Source: Owenia fusiformis (Eukaryota > Annelida > Polychaeta > Sabellida > Oweniidae). From it: a DNA stretch of 64,000 nt. Under the pieces are notes generated by a model that ran no database searches, had not been told where the DNA came from, and saw only the letters and a list, made by a program, of their open reading frames with translations. Of the stretch, positions 32,301-44,300 are shown in pieces. The stretch lies in assembly GCA_903813345.2 (NCBI GenBank), contig CAIIXF020000012.1, positions 33,308,572-33,372,571 of the forward strand, in the 5' to 3' direction. Position 1 is the first letter of the stretch, and the number at the start of each line of letters is the position of its first letter. A program made the position numbers and the translations under genes.

Positions 32301-35300
32301 TCTACTTGGTATAGGATAAAGCAGTTATGTACGGTCGGTTTGGATATTGGGTTCATTCTTCCTGAGATATGCACATCTACCATCAGTCCCTACGGTCCCT
32401 CAGGTAGATATGCATATCTCCCTCTGGATAAACCCCATATCCAAAACCTCCCAGTACATAACCCTTATTTATTGACCGGCAATATGGCCCGCCAATATGA
32501 CGTAACTGCTCATGTTGATATAGTAAAATAAATGCCTTCTAAACTAGCACTCATAACCCTAGAATAGGACCGGTAAGGTGGTAATAATTGTTTTTCTTGT
32601 CTGTCTATCATATTAGAATTGATTTCATGATTAATGTCAAATATATGACCTCAGATTTTATTCTGGCAATTGCTACGCGATTTCGGTCTTTTAACAATGA
32701 GTAGAATATAATTTTTGGTCATACATTGCGCCATAAATTATAAAATATCGGTCTTTATTCCTTAAATAAATGCCTTCTAAACTAGCACTTATAACCCTAG
32801 AACAGGCCTCGTGATACCGTGGTCACATTGCTCCGATATTTACTACGACGCCCGGCCGATTCGGAGTATTTTTATTCAATTCAATATGTATCTAAGCGCA
32901 AAACTAATCATTTATCCGCGTCTATGGTATTTTGTGGTTCATGGTATTTCACAAACACAAAGTTCATCATCATTTTTTATTCATAGAATATATTTTGACA
33001 TTTCATATCTAAAACATAATATTGTAGTGGCTCTGGTTATCGAATTATAATATATAACTCGGTATAGGCTTAATATACTTATCTAGATGTAACCAAAATC
33101 TTTATAAATCATGTAAAAACTCCTACGTATTTAGGAACCCTTATTATAACAATTTGGATTAGTGTTCGTCTTCGAAAGTAAGGACGTCAGCAAGAAAGTA
33201 TTTTAAGCGATTTTTAAAAAGGCGATTATATCCAAGAGGCCTAAATATTGCATATCAGAGCTATACAGGGCGTTCAATAAATACTGATAAAATTGCTGAA
33301 TTTTTTTTATATTTCTGACTAACTTTTCTACTGAACGTTGTTGAGTATTGTGCTGTGAGAATTACAAGAATGCACTCTAACAGGAAGGTGGTACTGGATG
33401 GAGCCTAAGATGGTTCGCTGTAGTTTAGATATGCACGAAAATCTTTTCAAAAGAACCACTTCAAATGTGAACATTTTCATAATATAATACTAAGATACCT
33501 TGGCATCAAGGAAGTGCACTCTAACAGGAAGGTGGTACTGGATGGAGCCTAAGATGGTTCGCCGTGGTTTAGATCTGCACGAAAATCTTTTCAAAAGAAC
33601 CACTTCAAATGTGAACAGTCATTAATAATTTTATTTTGAATCGATTTTGACAGTTGGGTAATACACACTGGTACTAAGATACCTTGGCATCACTTAACAT
33701 GGCTGCTGAACAGAATATATCAATGATATTCATCAAATTAGAAGCAGCGTCAAGTTCTATATACATGCAACCATAAGTTAATCAAAATAGGATGCAACAA
33801 AGGACATTAATGAAGGTTTTGGGGAGGACACTATATCTATCCCTGGCATATATCATTGGTTCTGCTATTTCAAATAGGGCGAAAGTCAGTTGAAGATGAA
33901 CCCAGACAGGAGTGACCAAAAGCTGTAACTTCCCCACTGTAAACATACAAGGCCTAAACTGTGCAATTCGCTTGTCACTTGTAGAAAGCCATTAATCACA
34001 CATCTGGTGTTCTTGCACATGCGTAGTGGTAATAAAATCTGTCTTAGAAAATATGGCTGTGGTGTTTGAAGGCTATGTCATGTTGTCTGGTAAGCTTAAA
34101 ATCTATGATTTCTACCTACATTTTACTGTTTGGACCCAGTACCTAATTATCTTATGATGTTAAAGACTTGCTGAATCATATTTATTTGGACATAATGTTC
34201 CTAATTTAAATGTATCAGTTTATATAAAATAGATATTTTCTGCATTATTGAGTGTACTTTTCCTTCCTATTTTCTATATTTTCCTGATTTTTTACATCAG
34301 AACTTTTTTCACAGTGAGAAACATTGAGGTATTATGAAACAATATCAGTTGAAGAAAAGTGTACATTATTTTGTTTAAAGAAGATATTGGCATTTCAATT
34401 GAGAAGGTGTTGGCCAAAATTGATATTTTTAGCAATGGTTTGAATAGGCAACTTTGAGCTGCTGCTTGCAGAAAATAAGTGAAATGTCAAAGGAAAAAAA
34501 TAATGTAGAAAATTGGTTTAGTTGAGTAGAAAGAGGAGACTTCTAGGTAGAAATCCATCAAAAAATTAGAGAATTCAAAAATCAGAAACTATTTGAAAAC
34601 TAACTTTTCATGCAAATTTGTACAAAAATTAAAATTTTGTTTACATACAAGTGTTTCATTTACAAAAGATAGATACAATGGAATGTGTTAAAATTAAGTC
34701 GTTATGATTGGAGTTCATAGACTTTTTTTACATCTCTGGATTGATAATTGATCATATTTTTAAATTATGGTAAAAGTTTGAGTCTCTAAGTAAGTTTAAA
34801 TAAGTAATTACATGAAAAGTGAATGCGGTTTAATTAACCAAAAGTGGTTGTAGCATTAAGTTTCTACAGTGGAAGCCTGCTTGACCTTCTAGTAAACAAA
34901 GCTAAAAACTGGATACTAGGGTCATTAATCAACACCAGCCTGACAAGCGAACTGCAGGCTTGGGTTTACAGTGTCCCATAGTCAGATTGATGCAATATAC
35001 TTATTGAATGAATTCCTATCAGAAAAATTGCAGACATGACTAATTCAAATTTTGGTTGCACGCATCATTTTATTCATAATGATTTAGAAATGACATTGAT
35101 TTGTGACAAGTTTGTGCGCAAACAATTGACTGAGGAACAATTTTCATTTTGATGATTTTGAATTCAATGGTGTCAAATTATTCGAGAAAGATTTGTCTTT
35201 TGATATCCAAAGTATGTTTTAGGGAAAAATCAAAATTATGAAAAATATTGAACTTTTTGTAAGTGTAACATATTTTTTTAGACACACTGTATATTACTCA

Positions 35301-38300
35301 ACGATCCACACTAAAATAATTAGTTAGATATCTGAAAAAATAAAAAGTTACAGCATTTTTATCAGTACTTATTGAACGCCCTGTAAAACCTCTTCAGTTT
35401 GATTATCGATGATTTTATTTGTGTCTTATCTGTGTCCGATATTTTTTAATTTTTAATTATTTTTTTTCTTCGACACCATCCTCATTATCTCAAAAGAACA
35501 TTGGTTGATTGAGTTTTAACGAGTTATATTATTTTACAGGCTATACGTATTAACATGTATAAGTCCAATTCGTTCGAATAGGTAGGGTTCTTTGGCAGGA
35601 GTTTTTAGCAGAACCGAGGCCTGTTTGAAATTATGCAAATGTTGTCTGTAATGCATGCAAGTTGAAGAGAAGATGGTGTGCACCCATACATGTATTACTG
35701 TACTTTCAGGTGCAAGATGACGACGATAACTCTGGCGACAACGATGACTGATGGTGATCATGATGATGACGACGTTAATATGATTTGTAGCTTGAGGCAT
35801 ATCTAAACATTGTGATTGTATGTGTTGAAGTGATGTCTATACTCAAAACGATCTAATGATATTAGGATTATAATACGAAGTGTGAACTCAGAAACTAATT
35901 TTTGGAAATACATTGTCCTTGAAGCAATCTTTTATCTCTGACAATTGACTCAGGCTAACTCGGATTCATTGCTCTTGTATGTATTTCAATATATTTATGA
36001 AAGTGAAACTTATCTTGAACGTTCACATTGGTTACATCCTAGAGAGTCCTGTATATCTTTCGATATATGTATCTCTAGGGTTTATAAAAATATTTGTCTT
36101 TTTCTATGTACTCTTCGGTAAATGTATCCAAGTCGTATCAGGTTCAGGTTCAATATAACGAGTGTAACAATGGCAACAAAGATGTTGATATCGTTTATGA
36201 TGAGAAGATATTATTTGGGAAGAGGTATTGAATGTCATTTGTTCGTAGTAATAATTAGTCTTGAAAAGATGCTTTTATATCATGTAGATAATTATAGCTT
36301 ATAAAGCACTGGAACATGTTTGGCACGACAATTGAGTGGAATTAACTAATGAAACATGAAGAGCAGCTAACAACTGTAGATAATAAATAATAAACTGAGT
36401 TTGGCATGACAATTGAGCGGAGCTGACTTGTAAAAATGAAGGTTAGGTTGAAAACATGTAGATAATAGGAAATAAACAGGGTTTGGCATGACAATCGTGT
36501 GGAATTAGCTTTTGAAACATGAAGAGGCGATTGACAACATGTAGAGAAAAAAAATAAACGGAATTTGGCATGACAGTTGAGTGGAATTCGCTTTTGAAAC
36601 CTAAAGGGCGGTTGACAACTGTATCTTAATACGAAATAAACCGAGGTTGGCATGGCAATTGAGTGAAGCTAGCTTGTAAAAAGAAAGAAGAGATTGAAAA
36701 CATGAAGATAATACGAAATAAACAGAGTTTGACATTACTGTTGGGTGGAATTAGCTTGTGAAACATGAAGAGGCGATTGACAACTTGTAGATACATGATG
36801 CTTGACAATTGAGTGGAATTAGCTTTTGAAACATGAAGAGGCGATTAACAACTTGTAGATAAATTATGTTTGACAATTGAGTGGAATTAGCTTGTGAAAC
36901 ATGGAGAGGCGATTGACAACTTGTAGATAAATGAAATATAAAACGTTTCGCATGACAATTGAGTGGAATTCGCTTATGAAACTTGAGGGGCGGTTGACAA
37001 CTGTATCTTAAAACGAAATAAACCGAGTTTGGCATGACAATTGAGTGGAGCTAGCTTGTAAAAGATAAAGAAGAGATTGAAAACATGTAGATAATACGAA
37101 ATGATTTTGACATGACAATTGGCAGGAATTAGCTTGTGAAACACGAAGAGGCGATTGTCAACTTGTAGATAAATGAAATAAACAGAGTTTGGCATGACAA
37201 TTGAGTGGAATTAGCATATGAAAATTACGAAATAAACTGAGTTCGGCATGACAATTGATTGTCGCTTATGAGACCCGAGGGGCGGTTGACAACTGTATCT
37301 TAAAATGAAATAAACCGAGTTGGGCGTGACAATTGAGTGGAGCTAGCTTGTAAAAAATAAAGAAGCGATTGAAAAAAATGTAGATAATACGAAATAAACT
37401 GATTTTGACATGACATTTGGCTGGAATTAGCTTGTGAAACACGAAGAGGCGATTGTCAACTTGTAGATAAATGAAATAAACAGAGTTTGGCATGACAATT
37501 GAGTGGAATTAGCATATGAAAATTACGAAATAAACTGAGTTTGGCATGACAATTGAGTAGAGCTAGCTTGTAAAACATAAAGAAGCGATTGAAAACATGT
37601 ATATAATACGAAATAAACAGAGTTTAGTATGACAATTGTTTGATTAGCTTTTGAAACAATGCGATAGACAACTTGTAGATAAATGAAATAAACAGTGTTT
37701 GGCATGACAATATGAGTGGAATTAGCTTATGAAACATGAAGAGTGGTTAAACAAGCCCAGATGACACAAGAAAGCCCGGTTGATTTCACACAATTCTCTC
37801 GATCTACATGTACGACAAATCGATCAACTTTACTTTCATGCGGTGAAAACATTACTTTTCGATGCTTTAGACATATTTAATGTAATAAATAATGACAAAC
37901 TAAATGAATTACTAGAACTAATTAACTAGTATGTTTGAATAAGTTTTAGCTCTTCCATTTCATCATGTGAAAAACCATAGGATTTGCAAGCTGTCTTGAA
38001 ACATGTAGTTCCTGTTTCAAGCTTTATCTTTTCTTGCGATTTTGGATTTACTTGTTTCGATTTATGGTACCCCGAGACGATAACAATATCAATAGAATGG
38101 GAATATTGGTCATGGATGTTTATATAAGTTATGGGAAATACAACAAGTAACTTGATAATATATATTTCTTATATTTCAGATAGGATCGGGTCGAGATACT
38201 GCATATAAAAAAGAATTATTTAATGGAGAGGCGTACGTGTTGACATCTTTCTGTGATGAGCACGGGGATGAACATGTTATGTGATGTTAGATATGGTATG

Positions 38301-41300
38301 ATTGCACCGCATATTGCTACACTCCAACACAAAACTGTGTCAGTCACATCTTGTCAAAGGAGAATATTGCCTATCATATCTTACTATCTATCATATGTAA
38401 GAACTACTTTCTACAAGGAACGCCGTGTTGATATTCTGCATGATCTGGGTGAAGGTGAAACTCAACAACTCATACCATTCAACATACCACTAACTGGTAC
38501 CAGTGTGGTAACCATAACAGTAACTTCTGTAATAGACTTTAAAATCAACACGATGAAAATTCCAATAGACTTATAATCAAACTGTATTCATATTTGTGAT
38601 TTTTCTTTTTTCTATGAACTTTGCATGTAGGTCTCTTCAGACTAGTTCAAAAATTGAATTATGGGCTCTCATTCCCAGGTAGAGAACATGAACATGTAAA
38701 CCCCTATTGAGATGACATATGTTTCTGATTGGTCAAAATCGAAAAACAAAATGTCGTCCTCAAAACTTTCGAAATACGCTTCGATATATATATTTTTTGT
38801 TCATTTTTTGCATGTTGACCAATATCATAACTTTATATTTCACATCAACATAAATATAGATGTACACAATATGCCTACATGAATTTAACACCACATCAGG
38901 GTGTACATATGCCATATTTTGTCTTCCATGGATAATGAATAAAAATCGTTTATCAAAGTTTATCGAGAGTATATGATTTTGACCACTCCAACAAGAATTT
39001 TGATATGTCATTAACCTTATCATATTTATATTTATTATAATCATAAAAAACAATGCTAAATTGTGATTCTTCCAATGTATGAAGACTGTACGATCGCTTC
39101 GAAAAGAATTATCTCAAATAGTAACATTCGAGTAGAATGTGTGCATGTAGATGTGTAAAACTATGCATTAGGTTAGTGTTATAACATACCTATGATGATG
39201 TATAGTGCAAAGTGTACACAAGACAGCGGGCCAATATAAGTTTTAAAAAGCCTGCGCCCGCTAAATTTTTGATTGGTCAAGGCGCTGACGTCATAACCAA
39301 TCAATCGAAGATAAAACTGCGCGAGCAATTTTTCTAAACTCGTTTCAATCATTTTCAAACCATTTGTTTGTCAATTCTATAAGAAAACGGTACTCTCTGA
39401 CCAGTCTACATCATCATAGGTATGTTATAAATCGTTTATGTCACCATCGTGGCACATATGCCCTCGGTTCTCAGAGATCAATGTCCCTCCCAAGGTCGGG
39501 CCATATATCACTGAGACCTCGGGCATATATGCCACGATAGTGACATAACCTCTAATTATAAATCTTTTACTTGTCATAGTAATCAAAAATAAGTATCAGA
39601 TTTTTACAGTGTTTTATATTGCATCATGGCATTTACAGACACTCACAAAGTTACCATTGTAGTGATTGTACAAGTAGCTACGTTAGGCTACACAACGGGG
39701 CTTCACAGATGTACTTACGATGGTACTAAAAATAACACATATAGAATACGATAAAGCGCTGAATGTAGACTCAGTTGAGTTATTGTTCGGGGATAATCAT
39801 CACTGGTGATCCACTCGATTACGCTGGTTACCAAAACGATTCGTTTCGTTTTGGTAACAAAATGTCGGAACATCGAAGGTACGATTTTACTTTTTTACTT
39901 ATTTCACACGTTGTAGGCAGAATTCCGACGACATTTTTAATACAAACGTGTATCAGTATCATATGTTTAAGAAAATGTACATATTTGCGAACAAATAGTT
40001 CAGAAGACAACAGAATCGTCGATTTAATTTCTCACTTAAGTTACATAAACGGTTTTTCGAAAAACAGTTAAGATCTGCACTTAAGTGAGGAATTAAATCG
40101 ACGATTCTGTTGTCTTCTGAGCTATTTTTTCGCAAACATGTACATTTTCTAAAACATATGATGCTGATACACGTTTGTGACAAAAACGTCGCTGGTATTC
40201 TGCCTACAACGCGTGAAATAAGGAAAAAGAAAAATCGTACCTTCGATGTCCGACATATTGTTACCAAAACGAACCGTTTCGGTAACCAGCGTAATCGAGC
40301 GGATCACCAGTGATCATTGTACAACTAAAATTAATTGAATTCAATTTTTGAATTGAAACAAAATACAATAATAATGTTAACATATAGAGTATGTTAAATA
40401 GCTAATGAGTCCTGATAAATCATGACATCTTATTTCTTCTCCAGTCCTAAAACTGTGCATCTGTGCCTTTGCTAATTTATATGTGGTTGAATACAATGCC
40501 TATTATGTAATGGATTGACATTAAGGTATATGATAACTATCATACTTATTGACAGTTATAACACATCCCATCTGATGTGTTCAGATCACAGAATATGCCT
40601 AATAAAATCAAAGCAAGTTTCGGTTGAAACAGAAGGATGTTATGAGTATCGAAATGTAATGAGTGGCTATTGCACTAGGCCGTGTGGGCTCACCGTTCGG
40701 AATATCCTGCTTTAAAACTATTTGATTAGCCAACCGTATGTCCATGTCTAGCCCTGCCATCTGCAAAACGTATCCATACTGTAGCGAACGGTGAGCCCAC
40801 GTGGTCTAACGTAACAGCTCCATAAAGTGTTGAAAGATTGAATTTAATAAAAAAGAAATTATATTGCATAAACGTGAATTTGCATTGTGTTTCTAGTCCT
40901 ATACATGTATTCCATTAGAAAGTTTTAGAGAACGTCTTCTTTTAGACGGAATTCATAGACATATACAGTACCATTATACAAGAGATGAGCAGTCTGTAGA
41001 TATTCGTTAATTGGTTATCCCACATTTGCTCCGATTCATTGCCCGGCGGCCGACAGATTAAATATTCTGTTCAAAACTGAATGCAATTGTCAGCAGGATA
41101 CTCAATCGGCCGTACGCCGGCCGATAAATCTGAGCAAATGTGACCAGGTGTGAAAGAAATGATGGTCCCCCAGGGATTATGGTCCCCTTTCTTAACGGCC
41201 CTTATTGGCCCAGATTGCGTATAAGATAATGAGGGAAAGAGTTTAGGTCACCATATAAATCAATGGAGAGTAGGACCATAATTGATAGAACCTCCTACCC

Positions 41301-44300
41301 GTTTACACCAGGCATTAATGTTTTTATCCATCCTTGTATAGATATGCTTTCGTTGTTAATATTGATTCACTATTTTATAAATGCCTCGCATCTTATGAAC
41401 TGTAGCTAGTTTTGAATAGATAAACCCTGGTAAGTTCTTAAAATGCTGCAATTTCAATTAGGGGCAATTCTTCATATATCTTTTGGACATAAGTTTCAGC
41501 CAGTCTAAGATTTCCCTTTTCAATAATATGTATTATAATAGCCCGCTTGGAATTTTAATCCTATTTCTGCAGCAACGCTAACTATACTTTATCTGTAAAA
41601 TGCCTGTATTTCATATTTATATGATTGTTCCATTGTTTCAGATGGAATTATGATAACAATTTCCATTTGCTTGAAAAAGATTTATTAAATAAGAAATATT
41701 GCAGACCAAAACATTTTGATACACATTTATATGATGAAAATGTTTAACAAACATAAATGGCCGTCAATAAACTAGAAAAATAAAATAAATGAATAATTTA
41801 AGTAGTCCTGAATGGCTTATCACCACTTTCAAGTTATTTATTCCGTGGCACTGGATTTGTTAATTATACTACGGATCGTAACTGATTATTTCGGTCATAT
41901 CATGTCGAATGTCTTTAACTGGTAAATAGGGATATTACGACCTGCCCAGTTCATGTACAACTAACTTACCGCAAGTTAGTCGACAAGTGAAATGGTTCCA
42001 ATAAGCGATGTTTCAAAAATATATGATTTTCTATCGTTTTACGTTTTGGCGAATATAAACTAAAGAGGTTACTTCGCTAGAGCTTTTGAATTCTTCTATT
42101 AATTGGTAAAATACTTGTTTTCTCTTCAAAGTACAGTCAATCGTATATTACATATGAATTATCAATATATACAATCAAAATCAAAACGTTAACGAACATG
42201 TATTCCAAGAACCCAATTTTCTTCAACTTATGATATTACAAGCAACACTATAATCTTACAATTGCCGAACAGCACCCATCTGGACATCCTTTTCTTCATT
42301 TGATACATATTTTATAATGTAATTTACATTTTGATTGTGAAAATTCTCCCGGCGCAACGTCTGCCGGTGATCGGTTGGCAGTTGAAAAATACCGTAATCG
42401 GTAGGCACCCATAAGGTGAATCTGAACTTATGTGAGCAAAGCATAAACGATAAATCATGATCATAAATCATGATACGCAGGTAAACCGAGAATGCGAGAT
42501 AAAGGTACGTTTTAATAAATCCGTAACCCATTATTTTGTAGCTCCCAGTGTGAATAACGTAATGCGTTAATTTCAGTCAAAATCAAATAATTCGATGGAA
42601 CAGCATTTCCCTCTATAAACTTATCATCGGTTCAAAACCATAACATAATGGGTCAAACCTCAGGAATTCCCGGGGATCTCAGCCCCCCTATACTTTAACA
42701 TGGAAAAATTGATGAATGGGGAAAAAAAATATTTCTGATCAGTTAAACAAATATGTGTTCACATTATGTAAGACTTTAGATAATTAAAGACCTAGAAACA
42801 AAATATTTTGTTTCTATAATTATATAAAGGGCATTATATTTAACCACAAAGAAAGGGTTAAACCTGAAAAACGAGTTCATCGATTCGCCAAAAAGGTTGT
42901 AGAAAAATCCATTTTGATGATTCAGAAATAATATTTTAGAATATGAAAATTCACCTCATCTCCTAAATTGTGTTACAATTTTATATTGATCATCGAAATA
43001 ATAAAAAACTTATACCCGTCTAAAAAGCTCTCTCTATCGAGCCTCTTCCTTTGAAGAATAATAAATTTTCTTACTCAGTTTTTCATTAGGTTTGCAGATA
43101 TCAAGAGTGTATATACCATTACATTCATCTTCCTGTTTCTTATCCATTTCTGAAAAAATATATAGATGTTAGACATTGATCTCTCAAACATTAAAGCAAG
43201 TGGGCCCAGCACCCTCTGGGATTTTAAAACAGGCACCTGAGATTTCATTTGTACCCACTTGAAGATGAGAAAAAAAACATGTAAAATTGGCAAATTTTGA
43301 CCAATTTTGGCCTTAATTGTGAAAATGAGAATTTTGCACCTACTTGAGAAAAAATCCTGTGGAGAATACTGTTTAGAGAATATAAGTCAATATTTTATTG
43401 TTTCTAAAAGTAATGGAAGTAAATAAATGAGAATAAGAAAATTGATTTGAACTTTTCATTTGTTTTATAGATCAATTCATAAGCTTTTCACCTTTTACTT
43501 CCTTTTTAACTATAAACTATCTATTTATTCCTATGTGTTATTCCTATAAATGTGTTCCTCTTGTTTTTGTTTCATGTACAGGTTGAGCCAATAAAAATTG
43601 AATAAATGGAAAAATGTTCCAATTTTTATTGGCCCACCCTGTACATCAATATTATCTTACTCTTCATAGTGTTCTTAATCCAGCCATTGTTTACAAACTC
43701 AGCAATACTTGTAAACCTATCCACTCCACTCCTAGGGGAACTTTCCGTCAGCCCTATTAAACATGCTTTCTCAGTTCCATTCATATCCTTTCCTGGTATA
43801 ATCCAAGGCCCTCCTGAATCTCCTTTACCTGTTATCTCTGGACGGATAATACAATCGATATCGGAACATCTTTGAATTTGATCTGCTCGCTTTTTGAGAG
43901 TGCTCTGCTTTTTCCCTTTCTTTGAAAGTAAATTGTGTCCCCATCCGTAAGTCGTGATGTCCCATCCTTTCATTGGCGGTTCATCTGATAGGCATATCGG
44001 CTGAATTTTGCTGCTGTAGCTCAATGGGGTTGAGAGTCGTATTAAGGCTATATCTGGTATCCAGTCAGTTTTATATGCAGCATCTTTGTGAATATTATAG
44101 GTGAAAGCATTCTTTTTTCTTCCACTTCTGTAAATCGTGCCATGGTTAGAGAAATAGCTGTAATGAATCCCAAGGAAGATCTTGTTGATTGGTGCCCTGA
44201 AAATATTTAAATTATATGCAGAGTTCATTGCAGGCACAAATGTGGATTGGAAGTTCCCATTTCTTTACAATTTTGCAAAAAATATGCCAGTTTTTGATTT

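Noticed and set aside
32057-32531. Frames of 74-108 codons on both strands
   Set aside because: They lie within nested MITEs and contain translated repeats of CTTCCCGCTTCCGGTGCATA.
36342-37705. Series of minus-strand frames with MPNSVYF and LNCHA repeats
   Set aside because: They recur every unit of the 82-bp satellite and have no start context or splice sites.
39775-40313. Paired frames on both strands with the same SSEDNRIVDLI-type content
   Set aside because: They are mirror translations of the large palindrome, not two genes.
26780-43055. Polinton/Maverick-type giant transposon
   Set aside because: Size and inverted ends would fit, but no polymerase, integrase, ATPase or protease frame is visible; it was kept only as a bounded segment of unknown origin.
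43606-43875. Plus-strand frames over the protease exons (also 21607-21900, 23949-24194, 55924-56145)
   Set aside because: Shadows of the minus-strand protease and vWA exons.
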